Assembly: GCF_001423405.1 (NCBI RefSeq)
Contig: NZ_LMNS01000038.1
Coordinates: 124,001 to 188,000, forward strand
Origin: Methylobacterium sp. Leaf123
Lineage (GTDB): Bacteria > Pseudomonadota > Alphaproteobacteria > Rhizobiales > Beijerinckiaceae
DNA: 64,000 nt
Reading direction: 5' to 3'
The translations under genes were made by a program, and so were the position numbers. Below, in pieces: positions 46,049-55,953 of this stretch. Under the pieces are notes generated by a model. That model made no database searches. It worked only from the letters and a program-made list of their open reading frames with translations, and was not told the origin of the DNA. Position 1 is the first letter of the stretch. Every line of letters starts with the position of its first letter.

Positions 46049-47353
46049 ATGAGCGCGCTCGTCCTCTCCAACGCCCACCTCCTCGATCCGGCCACCGGTC
46101 GTGAGGGCCCCGGCGCCGTGCTCGTGCGCGACGGGCGCATCGCCGATGTCGCCTGGGGTGCCGCCCCCGGCGCGCCGGAGGGCGCTCAAACAATCGATTG
46201 CGGCGGTCTCACCCTCGCGCCGGGCCTGATCGACCTGCGCGCCTTCGTCGGCGAGCCCGGTGCGGAGCATCGCGAGACCCTGGCCTCGGCGAGCGCGGCG
46301 GCGGCGGCCGGCGGCGTGACGACGCTGGTCTGCATGCCCGACACCAACCCCGTCATCGACGGGCCGGCCATCGTCGATTTCGTGCTGCGCCGCGCCCGCG
46401 ACACCGCCTGCGTCAACGTGCTGCCGGCCGCCGCCATCACCAAGGGGCTGGCCGGCCGGGAGATGACCGAGTTCGGCCTGCTGGCGGAAGCCGGCGCCGT
46501 CGCCTTCACCGATGGGCTGAAAGCCGTCACCAATGCGCAGGTGATGCGCCGCGCGCTGACCTACGCCCGCGATTTCGGCGCGCTGCTGATGCAGCATGTC
46601 GAGGAGCCGGACCTCGTCGGCGAAGGCGTGATGAACGAGGGCGAGATGGCCTCCCGCCTCGGCCTGATCGGCATCCCCCGCGAGGCCGAGACGGTGATGC
46701 TGGAGCGCGACATCCGCCTCGTGCGCCTCACCGGCGCGCGCTACCACGCGGCGATGATTTCCTGCGCCGATTCCGTCGAGATCGTGCGGCGGGCCAAGGA
46801 GGCGGGGCTGCCCGTGACCTGTGGCGTCTCGGTCAACAACCTCGTGCTCAACGAGGGCGACATCGGCCACTACCGCACCTTCTGCAAGCTCTCGCCGCCC
46901 CTGCGCCGCGAGGACGACCGGCAGGCGGTGATCGCCGCGCTGAATGACGGCGTGATCGATGTCATCGTGTCCGACCACAATCCGCAGGATGTGGAAACCA
47001 AGCGCCTGCCGTTCGCCGAGGCCGCCGACGGGGCGCTCGGCATCGAGACGCTGCTCGGGGCCGCCTTACGCCTGCTCCATACCGGCGACGTGACGCTGCC
47101 AACGCTGCTGAAGGCGCTTTCCGCGAACCCGGCGAACCTGCTCGGCCGCGAGGCGGGGCGGCTCGAAAAGGGCGCACCCGCGGATCTCGTCCTGATCGAT
47201 CCCGATCTGCCCTACCTGCTCGACAAGCGGCAACTGAAGTCGCGCTCCAAGAACTCGCCCTTCGACGAGGCCCGGCTCCAGGGCGCGGCGGTGCTGACGC
47301 TGGTCGGCGGCCGGGTCGTTTACCGCTCCGACCTCTCGGCCCTGGCCGCATGA
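46049..47353 (+). CDS. Dihydroorotase-like protein lacking metal ligands (PyrX/PyrC-prime type)
   Basis: Protein of 434 residues with the class I dihydroorotase fold ([54 protein letters not shown]). The zinc motif HxH normally after PGxID is replaced by Arg64-Ala65-Phe66, the substrate Arg is Gly68, and the His of the HxS strand is Met ([11 protein letters not shown]). Catalysis is therefore unlikely. In Pseudomonas a noncatalytic PyrC-prime joins PyrB to build the transcarbamoylase complex, and the same role is inferred here. A separate active pyrC must exist elsewhere. Confidence 0.88.
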   Translation: MSALVLSNAHLLDPATGREGPGAVLVRDGRIADVAWGAAPGAPEGAQTIDCGGLTLAPGLIDLRAFVGEPGAEHRETLASASAAAAAGGVTTLVCMPDTNPVIDGPAIVDFVLRRARDTACVNVLPAAAITKGLAGREMTEFGLLAEAGAVAFTDGLKAVTNAQVMRRALTYARDFGALLMQHVEEPDLVGEGVMNEGEMASRLGLIGIPREAETVMLERDIRLVRLTGARYHAAMISCADSVEIVRRAKEAGLPVTCGVSVNNLVLNEGDIGHYRTFCKLSPPLRREDDRQAVIAALNDGVIDVIVSDHNPQDVETKRLPFAEAADGALGIETLLGAALRLLHTGDVTLPTLLKALSANPANLLGREAGRLEKGAPADLVLIDPDLPYLLDKRQLKSRSKNSPFDEARLQGAAVLTLVGGRVVYRSDLSALAA

Positions 47354-47958
47354 CCCCGCTTCTCGCGGCCGGCTGGCCTATCCTCATCGCCGCCCTCGTC
47401 ATCGGCTACGCCTGCGGCGCGATCCCCTTCGGGCTGATCCTCACGAAATTCGCCGGCCTCGGCGACGTGCGGGCGATCGGCTCGGGCAATATCGGCGCGA
47501 CCAACGTGCTGCGCACCGGCCGCAAGGGCCTCGCCGCTGCGACCCTTCTCTGCGACGCGCTCAAGGGCACCCTGCCGGTGCTCGCGGCAAGCCAGTGGGG
47601 CGAGGGGCCGGCTTTGGCCGCGGGCCTCGGGGCCTTCCTCGGGCATCTCTTCCCGGTCTGGCTCGGCTTCAAGGGCGGCAAGGGCGTGGCGACCTTCATC
47701 GGCGTGCTGCTGGCGCTGAGCCCGCTGACGCTGGCCGCCTTCGCCGCGATCTGGCTCGGGCTCGCCTTTGCCCTGAAATACTCCTCGCTTGCCGCCCTCG
47801 CGGCCTCGGCCGCCACGCCGCTCATCCTGTGGGCGCTGGGACACGGAGCGGTTGCAGCACTCTTCCTCGTGCTCGCAGCTTTGCTATGGTGGAAGCACGC
47901 ACCCAACATCCGCCGCCTCGCCGCCGGCACCGAGGGGCGGATCGGGAAGAAGGGGTGA
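47350..47958 (+). CDS. plsY: Glycerol-3-phosphate acyltransferase PlsY
   Basis: Inner-membrane enzyme of 202 residues that transfers acyl groups from acyl phosphate to glycerol-3-phosphate. Five hydrophobic helices are visible. The three family motifs are seen: [16 protein letters not shown] with [39 protein letters not shown], and [19 protein letters not shown] near the end. The start overlaps the upstream stop (ATGA). It lies between the dihydroorotase-like gene and dprA, an order kept in many alphaproteobacteria. Confidence 0.95.
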   Translation: MTPLLAAGWPILIAALVIGYACGAIPFGLILTKFAGLGDVRAIGSGNIGATNVLRTGRKGLAAATLLCDALKGTLPVLAASQWGEGPALAAGLGAFLGHLFPVWLGFKGGKGVATFIGVLLALSPLTLAAFAAIWLGLAFALKYSSLAALAASAATPLILWALGHGAVAALFLVLAALLWWKHAPNIRRLAAGTEGRIGKKG

Positions 47959-47989
47959 GCGCCGCCCCCTTCCGGACGGAGGGGGACCG

Positions 47990-49183
47990 ATGCAGCTCAC
48001 CGACGCGCAACGCCTCGATTGGCTGCGCCTGATCCGCACCGACGGCGTCGGCCCGCGCACCTTCCGCGGCCTGATCAACCGTTTCGGCAGCGCATCGGCC
48101 GCCCTCGACGCTCTGCCGGACCTGACGAAGCGGGCGGGCAAGCGCGCCGTGCCGCCCACGAAGGCCGAGGCCGAGCGTGAGATGGCGGCCGCCGCCCGCC
48201 TCGGCATCCGCTTCCTCGCCATGGGGGAGGCGGCCTACCCGAAGGCGCTGCACGCCACCGACACCGCGCCGCCGCTGATCGCCGTTCGCGGCGATCCGGC
48301 CACATTTCTCAAGCCTTCGGTGGCCATCGTCGGCTCGCGCAACGCCTCGACCGCGGGCCTCGCCTTCACCGAGCGGCTCGCGCGGGGTTTCGGCGAGGTC
48401 GGTCTCGTCGTGGTCTCAGGGCTTGCCCGCGGCATCGATGCCCGCGCCCACAAGGCCACGCTGGTCACCGGCACCGTCGCGGTCCTCGCGGGCGGTCAGG
48501 ACCGGATCTATCCGGAAAACCATGCCAATCTCGTCGAGGAGATCGTCGGGGCGGGCGGGGCGGTGGTCGCCGAGATGCCGATGGGCTGGGTGCCGCGCGG
48601 GCGCGACTTTCCCCGCCGCAACCGCATCATCTCCGGCCTCAGCCTCGGCACCGTCGTCGTGGAGGCCGCCCGCCGCTCCGGCTCGCTCATCACCGCCCGC
48701 TTCGCGCTGGAACAGGGCCGCGAGGTCTTCGCGGTCCCCGGCTCGCCGCTCGATCCGCGGGCGGAGGGCACCAACGATCTGATCCGCCAGGGGGCGACTT
48801 TGGTCTCGGAGGTCGAGCATGTCCTGTCGGTGCTCGATCCGCTGATCGCCGGGGACGCGCCGCAAGCGGAGGGCCTGAACGACCGCTTCGAGAGCTGGGG
48901 CACGCCCGATTACTGGGACGAGATCGATTTCGACGGCCGAGCCGAGATCGCCTTGCCGCTGTTTCCCGCTGCGGCGGAGCCGGTCGAGGCGCCCCCTGAG
49001 CCTAGCGACGACCGCGCGCGGCTGATCGCGTGCCTCAGCCCGACGCCGGTCGGAACCGACGAGCTTTCCCGCTCGACCGGCCTGCCGGTTCGGATCGTGC
49101 AGACGACGCTGCTCGAACTCGAACTCGATGGCCAAATCGAGCGGCACGGCAGTGGGACGGTCTCCTTGGTTTCGCGGGCGTAA
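47990..49183 (+). CDS. dprA: DNA-processing protein DprA
   Basis: Loads RecA on incoming single-stranded DNA during transformation. The 397-residue product has an N-terminal SAM-like helical part (LDWLRLIRTDGVGPRTFRGLI), an extended Rossmann fold with VAIVGSRNAS, VVVSGLARGIDARAH, GQDRIYPENH, FPRRNRIISGLS and GSLITARFALEQGREVFAVPGSP, then a C-terminal winged helix (PVGTDELSRSTGLPVRIVQTTLLELELDG, residues about 352-382). ATG 47990 has a GGAGGGGGA ribosome-binding site, so the upstream in-frame part is excluded. Confidence 0.95.
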   Translation: MQLTDAQRLDWLRLIRTDGVGPRTFRGLINRFGSASAALDALPDLTKRAGKRAVPPTKAEAEREMAAAARLGIRFLAMGEAAYPKALHATDTAPPLIAVRGDPATFLKPSVAIVGSRNASTAGLAFTERLARGFGEVGLVVVSGLARGIDARAHKATLVTGTVAVLAGGQDRIYPENHANLVEEIVGAGGAVVAEMPMGWVPRGRDFPRRNRIISGLSLGTVVVEAARRSGSLITARFALEQGREVFAVPGSPLDPRAEGTNDLIRQGATLVSEVEHVLSVLDPLIAGDAPQAEGLNDRFESWGTPDYWDEIDFDGRAEIALPLFPAAAEPVEAPPEPSDDRARLIACLSPTPVGTDELSRSTGLPVRIVQTTLLELELDGQIERHGSGTVSLVSRA

Positions 49184-49548
49184 CGCAGTCGATCCGGCGG
49201 GTGAAGGCCAATGGCGCCGGGACAGGGCGGCGCCGTTGCAATGCTCAGTCGCCGATTCCAGGAGATCTTGCCGGCGTTGCCGTGCCGCTGCGGCTCACGC
49301 CCATCGCCACGCCGAGAGAGAACGGGCGCCCGGCAGACATCGGCATCGCGTCGAACGGCTGCGTTCTATGACCAACAATTCTTTGATCCGAAGCTTGCGC
49401 TTAAGAGTCCATCAAACACTGCGCATTGTCGTCGGGGCGAATCACGATTATTGAGCCGCAATCCCATCTCGGTTCGGCTAGAAGAATCGATATCGGATTT
49501 TCCGCGAAGCCCCCCAGTCGAGGCGGCCCGCGGGCGGGGGCTCGAACG
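49184..49548. other. Intergenic region, no gene recognised
   Basis: 365 bp after dprA, with mixed and partly lower GC. Open frames exist but lack coding character. It should contain the promoter of the SGNH hydrolase operon. I see no repeat or RNA element here. Confidence 0.45.
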
Positions 49549-50409
49549 GTGGAACGGCTTCTTCGTCAGGCTCGGATACGGACGGCCCCGACGGGACGTC
49601 CGCGGCGTCTCCTCGGCGCGACGGCGCTGATTCTGGCCCTCACCCTCTCCTCGACGGCGGTGCTCGCCTACACCGACCTGCTGCCGCAACACCTCGATCT
49701 CGGCTTCGACCTCGATCTCGGCCTGTTCGAGGATGCGACCCCGACCGGCCTTCCGCATGTCGCCCAGAAGATCGCGCTGGGCGGGCCGCTGAGCATCGTC
49801 GCCTTCGGCTCCTCCTCGACGGAGGGGATCGGCGCCTCGACACCCGCCGCCGCCTATCCCGCCCGCCTCGAAGCCGGGCTGCGGCGCGCCCTGCCGCATC
49901 TCGGCAGCAAGATCACGGTCGCCAACCGCGGCATCGGCGGCGAGGCGGTGGACGACATGCTGGCCCGGCTCGACCGGGACGTGATCGCGCCCCGGCCCGA
50001 TCTCGTGATCTGGCAGACCGGCAGCAACGACCCCCTGCGCGGCGTCTCCCTCGACCATTTCCGCGAGGCGACCGAGGCGGCGCTGGAGCGCATCCGCGCG
50101 GCCGAGATCGACGTGGTTCTGATGGAGCCGCAATGGTGCCCGACGCTCGACGCCACCCCCGGCGCCGACCGGTTCCGCGACGCGGTGCGCACCCTCGGCG
50201 CCGATCTCGGCGTCCCGGTGATCCGCCGCTCCGACCTGATGCGCGACTGGATCGGGCAGGGGCGGCTGACCCGAACCGAATTGTTCGCCAGCGACGGCCT
50301 GCACATGGCCGATGGCGGCTACGCCCTGCTCGCCGAGGCCGCGCAGGACACGGTGCTCGACGGCGCCGAGGCGGCGCCGGTCGCCCTCGCCGAGACGGGG
50401 ACCGATTGA
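49549..50409 (+). CDS. Exported SGNH/GDSL-type hydrolase
   Basis: Protein of about 286 residues if it starts at GTG 49549 (a longer TTG start at 49426 is possible). A basic N-region is followed by a hydrophobic helix (ALILALTLSSTAVLAY), then the SGNH blocks: nucleophile Ser in IVAFGSSSTEGIGAS (about residues 83-97), Gly in VANRGIGGEAVDDML, Asn in WQTGSNDPLRG, and Asp/His in ASDGLHMADGGYALL. It is probably a periplasmic esterase or acetyl hydrolase. Its stop overlaps the next start (TTGA), so it is coupled to the putative papain-like protein. Confidence 0.85.
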   Translation: MERLLRQARIRTAPTGRPRRLLGATALILALTLSSTAVLAYTDLLPQHLDLGFDLDLGLFEDATPTGLPHVAQKIALGGPLSIVAFGSSSTEGIGASTPAAAYPARLEAGLRRALPHLGSKITVANRGIGGEAVDDMLARLDRDVIAPRPDLVIWQTGSNDPLRGVSLDHFREATEAALERIRAAEIDVVLMEPQWCPTLDATPGADRFRDAVRTLGADLGVPVIRRSDLMRDWIGQGRLTRTELFASDGLHMADGGYALLAEAAQDTVLDGAEAAPVALAETGTD

Positions 50410-51557
50410 GGCCATTCTCCGGGGCGGCCCCCATCGCCCGCGGGTTCGCGGTCGGCCTTGGGCTTGCGGCAGCGCCCGCCGGGGCGGTCGATCTGCGCCT
50501 GCTTCCCGAGAACCCGCGCTACGCCCGCAACCCGACCTGTGCGGACGTCACCGTGGTGGCGCCGGCCCGCCGGCCCGGCACGCATCCGCTCGACGACCGG
50601 ATCAGCCCCAACCCGGCCCTGTCGCCGATGAGCCAGGGCGACAGCGCGATCTGCTTTGCCTACGCCACCGCGGACATGATCTCGCAGCGCGTCGGTACCA
50701 CCGTCTCGGCGCTGGATGTCGCCACCCGCTACTACTTCGCCGACCCGTCAGGCCTCGAACGGAGCCGGGATCGCGCCTTGCGGAACTACCTGCGCCGGCA
50801 TCCCGACCTTGCGGAAGAGATCGCCGAGAGCCGCAACGACACCGAGGCGAGCCGCGAGCGCAACCCCGGCCGCAAGCCGTATTTCGACAAGCTGGAGGAC
50901 GGGCAGGAGGAGGCGGCGACCCTCCTCTATAACCTCGGCGGCCTATGCACGGACCGCGATCTGCCCTCCTTCGACGGCTACGGCCAGCACGCGCGCACCT
51001 TCGGTGCCCTGCGCTGGCGCAGCCGCGTCGCCGCCCCCAAAATCTCGTGGCGCAGCGTCGGCGGGACGGTGCCGCGGTTGCGCGATCCGGCGACCGACGC
51101 CTTCAACGCCGGCTGGATCGCCCATGTCGAGCGGCGCTGCCGCCGCAAACCCCTGCCGGTGCCGCTGATCCCGGTTTCGGATTCGATCGCCGACAACCAG
51201 CTCGACTTCATGGACAAGGCCGCCCGCAGCGAGCCCGGCCTCAAGGCCGGCACAGACCGGCTGATGGGGATGATCGACTACGCCCTCGACCGGGGCCGCC
51301 TGCCGGTGGTGGGCTATTCCTGGTACGTGCTGGAAGAGCGCCTGCCGAAGGATCCGGACCTCGCCGCCGACCATTCGAGCCCGATCATCGCCCGGCGCAA
51401 GGCGGGCGGGCGCTGCCAGTACCACCTTCAGGACAATACCGGCGAGTACTGCGCCCGGATGCGGCCGGGCATCCGCGAACGCTGCGACCTTGGCCGGGTC
51501 TGGCTCGACGAGGACGAGCTGCGCGCCTCGCTCTACAGCGTGATCTATCTGCGGTAG
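50406..51557 (+). CDS. Exported protein, putative papain-like cysteine peptidase
   Basis: Protein of 383 residues starting at TTG 50406, which overlaps the SGNH stop. A signal peptide (FAVGLGLAAAPAGAVD) is clear. Around residue 83 the sequence SQGDSAICFAYATADMIS resembles the papain nucleophile region (Gln before, Cys then aromatic-Ala). Near the end, His323 in ADHSSPIIARR and Asn344 in CQYHLQDNTGEYC have the order and setting of the papain His and Asn. The Cys-His distance (240 residues) is longer than in papain because of a middle insert. Additional cysteines suggest disulfides. The peptidase call is an inference from motif pattern. Confidence 0.6.
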   Translation: MRPFSGAAPIARGFAVGLGLAAAPAGAVDLRLLPENPRYARNPTCADVTVVAPARRPGTHPLDDRISPNPALSPMSQGDSAICFAYATADMISQRVGTTVSALDVATRYYFADPSGLERSRDRALRNYLRRHPDLAEEIAESRNDTEASRERNPGRKPYFDKLEDGQEEAATLLYNLGGLCTDRDLPSFDGYGQHARTFGALRWRSRVAAPKISWRSVGGTVPRLRDPATDAFNAGWIAHVERRCRRKPLPVPLIPVSDSIADNQLDFMDKAARSEPGLKAGTDRLMGMIDYALDRGRLPVVGYSWYVLEERLPKDPDLAADHSSPIIARRKAGGRCQYHLQDNTGEYCARMRPGIRERCDLGRVWLDEDELRASLYSVIYLR

Positions 51558-51569
51558 CCTTCTGTTCCT

Positions 51570-51608
51570 GCATCGTTTTTCCGAAAACCGGCGGCCTCGG
51601 GACGATGC
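51570..51608. repeat. Dispersed palindromic repeat, family R2, short copy
   Basis: GCATCGTTTTTCCGAAAACCGG followed by CGGCCTCGGGACGATGC gives an imperfect inverted repeat of the R2 type. It lies in the 82-bp gap before the DJ-1 family gene. Confidence 0.65.
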
Positions 51609-51639
51609 TGTTAGTTTTTCGAGCGGAGAATTCGGGACC

Positions 51640-52323
51640 ATGACGATCGAGATCGGCTTCCTCGTCTTTCCCCAGGTGCAGCAGCTCGACCTGACCGGGC
51701 CCTACGAGGTGCTGGCCATGGTGCCGGGCGCCCGCGTCCATCTCGTCGCCAAGGCGTTGGGGCCGGTCGCGAGCGCCACCGGCCTCGTGCTGACGCCCAC
51801 GCTCACCTTCGCCGATTGCCCGGCCCTCGACGTGATCTGCGTGCCCGGCGGCACGGGGGTGAACCCGCTGCTGGAGGATGCCGAGACCCTCGACTTCCTG
51901 CGCCGTCAGGCGGCGAGGGCACGCTATGTCACCTCCGTCTGCACCGGTGCCCTGGTGCTCGGCGCGGCCGGACTTCTGCGAGGCAAGCGGGCCACCACGC
52001 ACTGGGCGGCGCATGACCTGCTCGCGGCCTTCGGAGCAATCCCGACACAGGGACGCGTGGTGCGCGACGGCAACCTGATTACCGGCGGCGGCGTGACCGC
52101 GGGCATCGATTTCGGCCTGACGCTTGCCGCCGAACTGGCCGACGCGGCGACCGCGAAGGCGATCCAGCTCCACCAGGAATACGCCCCGGCTCCGCCCTTC
52201 GATGCCGGCCGCCCCGAAAGTGCCGGCCCCGAAATTCTCGCGGCGGCCCGCGAGCGGCTGTCGGCGACGCGCCGGGAGCGGGAGGTTATCGTGGCGCGGG
52301 TGACGGGTGCCGAAAGGCGGTGA
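51640..52323 (+). CDS. DJ-1/PfpI family protein (isonitrile hydratase-like)
   Basis: Protein of 227 residues with a class I glutamine-amidotransferase-like fold. The nucleophile elbow is Cys101 in TSVCTGALVLGAAGLL. Other blocks are FPQVQQLDLTGPYEVL, DVICVPGGTGVNPLL and GRVVRDGNLITGGGVTAGIDFGL, the pattern of the cyclohexyl-isocyanide hydratase (InhA) branch. The C-terminus continues as a short charged helix rather than an AraC domain, so it is an enzyme-type member. The natural substrate is unknown. Confidence 0.85.
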   Translation: MTIEIGFLVFPQVQQLDLTGPYEVLAMVPGARVHLVAKALGPVASATGLVLTPTLTFADCPALDVICVPGGTGVNPLLEDAETLDFLRRQAARARYVTSVCTGALVLGAAGLLRGKRATTHWAAHDLLAAFGAIPTQGRVVRDGNLITGGGVTAGIDFGLTLAAELADAATAKAIQLHQEYAPAPPFDAGRPESAGPEILAAARERLSATRREREVIVARVTGAERR

Positions 52324-52335
52324 TCCCACCGACCA

Positions 52336-52447
52336 CCTCATCCTGAGGCGCCGGCCTCATCGGGCTTCGACGGATCTTCCGGTGACCGCGCGATCCCTGG
52401 AGCACCCTTCGAGGCCGCCGCTTCGCTTCGGCACCTCAGGGTGAGGG
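52336..52447. repeat. Dispersed palindromic repeat, family R3, copy 2
   Basis: CCTCATCCTGAGGCGCC on the left and GGCACCTCAGGGTGAGGG on the right, with an inner TTCGACGGATCTTCC and CCTTCGA pair. It is a diverged copy of 26077-26183 and lies between the convergent DJ-1 and ruvX genes. Confidence 0.7.
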
Positions 52448-52481
52448 AGGGGATCGGGCCAAGCCGCGCCTTTGCCTTCCC

Positions 52482-53006
52482 TCACTCGCGCTCTTGCGAC
52501 CAATGGCGGTCCCTTGCGTCGTCCGCGTCCTCCCTCCCTCCCAGAAGCCCGCCCATGACGTCGAGGCAGCTTTGCAGGATGTAGGCGGCGGCGAGCTTGT
52601 CCACGAGTTCACCACGCCGTGCCCGCGACGCGTCGGCTTCGAGCAATGTGCGGGTGACGGCGGCGGTGGAGAGGCGTTCGTCGAAGAACAGGACCGGAAG
52701 CGGCAGGAGCGGCTTGAGGTTGCGGGCAAAGCTCCGGCTCGACTGCGCCCTCGGCCCTTCGGAGCCGTCCATGTTGAGCGGCATGCCGATCACGAGGCCG
52801 CCGACGGCGTGGGTCGCGCAGAGCGTCACGATCCGCGCCACGTCGGGCGTGAACTTCACCCGCCGGATCGTCTCGAGCGGCGAGGCGATCTGCCGGCCGA
52901 CATCGGACAGGGCGATGCCGATGGTCTTGGTGCCGAGGTCGAGCCCGATCAGGCGCGGCGCGCCGGCCGAGGCTTCGGCGAAGGCCGCCATCTCCTCCCG
53001 GTTCAC
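52482..53006 (-). CDS. ruvX: Putative pre-16S rRNA nuclease / Holliday-junction resolvase-like (YqgF)
   Basis: RNase H-fold nuclease of about 174 residues involved in 16S rRNA 5-prime maturation. Motifs: [17 protein letters not shown] (catalytic Asp), [34 protein letters not shown], and [15 protein letters not shown] (last acidic residue). The GTG at 53006 overlaps the upstream gene stop (GTGA) and has GGAG about 10 bp before it. The in-frame ATG 52991 is the alternative, but its GGAGGAG lies directly against the codon, which is too close. Confidence 0.92.
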   Translation of the reverse strand: MNREEMAAFAEASAGAPRLIGLDLGTKTIGIALSDVGRQIASPLETIRRVKFTPDVARIVTLCATHAVGGLVIGMPLNMDGSEGPRAQSSRSFARNLKPLLPLPVLFFDERLSTAAVTRTLLEADASRARRGELVDKLAAAYILQSCLDVMGGLLGGREDADDARDRHWSQERE

Positions 53007-53581
53007 GAATCCGTCGCTCCGAGCTGTTCCAGGGCCGCCGCGTCGTCGCCCGCGAAGGTCGCGGGCAGCGGGCCTTCCCCGTCGCCGAGGATGTGCAGGA
53101 TCTCGAGGCCCTGAAGCCCGCGCAGGAAGGTGGGCAGGTCGGCACCGCCGAAATGCACCGTCTCCAGATCGGCGCACAGCACCCAGATGTCGTATTCGGG
53201 AAAGCCCGGCGTCACGTCGAAGAACAGGAAATCGCCCCGCTCGGTCTGCCCGAAGAAGCAGGCCCGCTCCATCAACCCGGCATCGGCATCACCCTCGATG
53301 GTGAAGCGGTGCGGCTCGTCGCTGTCCTCGTCGCGCAAGCCGTCGAGGGCGAGCGCCACGCCATGCGAGATCAGGTGCGCGCGCGAAGGGAGATCCGCCG
53401 CCTCCACCGGAACCGGGGTGAAGATGCGCAGATGCCCGCCGATCCGCCCGGCGCCGCAGCTCTGCGCGAAGTTGCGGTAGCTCTGGGGGAGGGGAAAGCC
53501 GAGTTCCGCCTCAGCGCGGGCGAGATCCGCCTCGGTGGAGGTCAGCCCCGGACGCAGTTCCCGGAAGACGCTGTCCCACAT
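53003..53581 (-). CDS. SMI1/KNR4 (SUKH) family protein
   Basis: Protein of 192 residues with a SUKH fold: [33 protein letters not shown] is the typical start (residues about 14-46), then HLRIFTPVP and later [27 protein letters not shown] proteins are often immunity proteins against polymorphic toxins, but many are plain housekeeping adaptors. No toxin gene is near. It is coupled to ruvX through GTGA. ATG 53581 is taken; an upstream in-frame extension lacks family sequence. Confidence 0.8.
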   Translation of the reverse strand: MWDSVFRELRPGLTSTEADLARAEAELGFPLPQSYRNFAQSCGAGRIGGHLRIFTPVPVEAADLPSRAHLISHGVALALDGLRDEDSDEPHRFTIEGDADAGLMERACFFGQTERGDFLFFDVTPGFPEYDIWVLCADLETVHFGGADLPTFLRGLQGLEILHILGDGEGPLPATFAGDDAAALEQLGATDS

Positions 53582-53741
53582 GCTTCGTCCTCGCCGCAGC
53601 CTAGTAAGAAAGGGGCTTACGCCCGCCTGCGCGGACTTGTCCACCGCGCAGATTAACCATGGCGGGCAGTCCTCCCTCCCGGGATGGAGCGGAAAGCAAA
53701 AAGCGGTGTTAAGGTTTCGTTAACGACGCCGGAACCGCCCC

Positions 53742-53930
53742 GTGCCCCTCACGACGCCGCCGACGACCCCTCCCGCCTCTGCCCGATCCGGTCGCCTCAT
53801 GCGGCGGCACATGCTGATGCTGGCGCTTGCCGTGGAGATCCTCTGCGTCGGGGCCTACAACGCCGACCGCTACCGCCGCCCCGGAATCACCGTGGACATG
53901 CCGGTGACGCGGGGCCACGTCATCGTCTGA
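53742..53930 (+). CDS. Small single-pass membrane protein, 62 aa
   Basis: A Thr/Pro-rich start is followed by a single hydrophobic helix (MLMLALAVEILCVGAYNA) and a basic/polar end (RYRRPGITVDMPVTRGHVIV). Start may be GTG 53742 or the in-frame ATG 53799, which would leave 43 residues. No family recognised; the call rests on its amino-acid pattern and the lack of any other gene here. Confidence 0.4.
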   Translation: MPLTTPPTTPPASARSGRLMRRHMLMLALAVEILCVGAYNADRYRRPGITVDMPVTRGHVIV

Positions 53931-54087
53931 GCCGCCGGTTCGATCGGGGATTACAGGCTCTGTGACACTCTCCGCCATCGGCGCGGCCCGGAGCGTTGCT
54001 CCTGCGCGAAGGCGGGTGCTATAGCCCGGCGGATCCCGGCGCGAGGTCGTTACCCGCGCTCACGGCAGGCGAGGCGACACGGGCGGC

Positions 54088-54375
54088 ATGTCGGTCGACG
54101 AGACAACGGTACGGCGCATCGCGCATCTGGCCCGCATCGCGGTGACCGACGAGGACGTCGGCCCGCTGAAGGGGGAGCTCAACGCGATCCTCGCCTTCGT
54201 CGAGCAACTCGGCGCGGTGGATGTGGAGGGCGTCGAGCCGATGACCTCCGTCACCCCGATGCGCATGAAGAAGCGCGCCGACGTGGTGACCGATGGCGGC
54301 CGGGCGAGCGACGTGGTCGCCAACGCCCCCGAGACCGAGGACAATTATTTTCTCGTGCCGAAGGTCGTCGAGTAG
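54088..54375 (+). CDS. gatC: Aspartyl/glutamyl-tRNA amidotransferase subunit C
   Basis: Small stabilising subunit (95 residues) of GatCAB, which converts Glu-tRNA(Gln) and Asp-tRNA(Asn) to the amide forms. Typical blocks are [41 protein letters not shown], and the C-terminal [16 protein letters not shown]. It is followed 96 bp later by gatA. No gatB lies in the window, so the operon is incomplete here. Confidence 0.95.
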   Translation: MSVDETTVRRIAHLARIAVTDEDVGPLKGELNAILAFVEQLGAVDVEGVEPMTSVTPMRMKKRADVVTDGGRASDVVANAPETEDNYFLVPKVVE

Positions 54376-54471
54376 TCCCCTCGGACGCGACGGAGCGGCT
54401 TTTCTGCCACCCGCGCGACGCCACGCGCCCGCGGGATCGGTGCGGATACCTGGCAGACACTTGGAACGGGC

Positions 54472-55953
54472 ATGACGGCACTCAACGAACTCACCCTGGC
54501 CGAGGCTCGCGACGGGCTGAAGGCCAAAGACTTCTCGGCCCGCGAGATCGCGCAGGCGCATCTCGACGCCATCGACAAGGCGCAGGCGCTCAACGCCTAC
54601 ATCGTCGCGACGCCCGACCGGGCGCTGAAGATGGCGGAGGTCTCGGACCAGAAGATCGCCAAGGGCGAGGCGCGGCCCCTCGAAGGCCTGCCGCTCGGCA
54701 TCAAGGATCTGTTCGCGACGCAAGGCGTCCACACCACCGCCGGCTCCAAGATCCTCGAAGGGTTCGAGCCGCATTACGAGTCGAACGTCTCGTCCCAGCT
54801 CTGGCGCGACGGCGCGGTGATGCTGGGCAAGCTCAACCTCGATGAGTTCGCCATGGGCTCGTCCAACGAGACCAGCGCCTACGGCAAGACCATCTCCCCC
54901 TGGCGCCGCCAGGGCTCGGACGCGCCGCTCGTGCCCGGCGGCTCGTCGGGCGGCTCGGCGGCGGCGGTGGCTGCCCATCTGTGCCTCGGCGCCACCGCGA
55001 CCGATACCGGCGGCTCGATCCGCCAGCCCGCCGCCTTCACCGGCACCGTCGGCATCAAGCCGACCTACGGGCGCTGCTCGCGCTGGGGCATCATCGCCTA
55101 CGCCTCCTCCCTCGATCAGGCAGGCCCGATCGCCCGCACGGTGCAGGATTGCGCGATCCTGCTCGGCTCCATGGCCGGCCACGACCCGCGCGACACGACC
55201 TCGGTCGATATGCCGGTGCCCGATTTCGAGGCCGCCATCTCGCGTGGCGTGAAGGGCCTCACCATCGGCATTCCGAAGGAGTACCGGGTCGAGGGCATGC
55301 CCGCCGAGATCCAGCGGCTCTGGGATCAGGGCGCGGACTGGCTGAGGGAGGCCGGCGCGACGATCAAGGAAATCTCGCTGCCGCACACGCAATACGCACT
55401 GCCGGCCTACTACATCGTGGCGCCGGCCGAGGCCTCCTCGAACCTCGCCCGCTACGACGGCGTCCGCTACGGCCTGCGCGTGCCGGGCAAGGACATCGCC
55501 GGGATGTACGAGAACACCCGCGCCGCCGGCTTCGGCCGCGAGGTGAAGCGGCGCATCATGATCGGCACCTACGTGCTCTCGGCGGGCTATTACGACGCCT
55601 ATTACGTCCGGGCCCAGAAGATCCGCACGCTGATCAAGCGCGATTTCGAGGCGGCCTACGCCTCCGGCGTCGATGCGATCCTCACGCCCGCAACCCCGTC
55701 GGCCGCCTTCGGCATCGGCGAGATGGCGAGCGCCGACCCGGTCGAGATGTACCTCAACGACGTGTTCACGGTGACGGTGAACATGGCGGGCCTGCCCGGC
55801 ATCGCGGTGCCGGCCGGCCTCGACGCGCAGGGGCTGCCGCTCGGCCTCCAGCTCATCGGGCGTCCCTTCGACGAGGAGACGCTGTTTGCCGCCGCGCAGA
55901 CCATCGAGAATGCGGCCGGTCGGATCAGCCTGCCGAAGGCGTGGTGGGCGTGA
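54472..55953 (+). CDS. gatA: Aspartyl/glutamyl-tRNA amidotransferase subunit A
   Basis: Amidase-signature glutaminase of 493 residues that supplies ammonia for tRNA-dependent amidation. The predicted Lys-cisSer-Ser triad is Lys78 ([12 protein letters not shown]), Ser158 ([12 protein letters not shown]) and Ser182 ([13 protein letters not shown]). Other blocks are [18 protein letters not shown] and [11 protein letters not shown]. Length is normal. The stop overlaps the start of a small membrane protein gene (GTGA). Confidence 0.97.
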   Translation: MTALNELTLAEARDGLKAKDFSAREIAQAHLDAIDKAQALNAYIVATPDRALKMAEVSDQKIAKGEARPLEGLPLGIKDLFATQGVHTTAGSKILEGFEPHYESNVSSQLWRDGAVMLGKLNLDEFAMGSSNETSAYGKTISPWRRQGSDAPLVPGGSSGGSAAAVAAHLCLGATATDTGGSIRQPAAFTGTVGIKPTYGRCSRWGIIAYASSLDQAGPIARTVQDCAILLGSMAGHDPRDTTSVDMPVPDFEAAISRGVKGLTIGIPKEYRVEGMPAEIQRLWDQGADWLREAGATIKEISLPHTQYALPAYYIVAPAEASSNLARYDGVRYGLRVPGKDIAGMYENTRAAGFGREVKRRIMIGTYVLSAGYYDAYYVRAQKIRTLIKRDFEAAYASGVDAILTPATPSAAFGIGEMASADPVEMYLNDVFTVTVNMAGLPGIAVPAGLDAQGLPLGLQLIGRPFDEETLFAAAQTIENAAGRISLPKAWWA

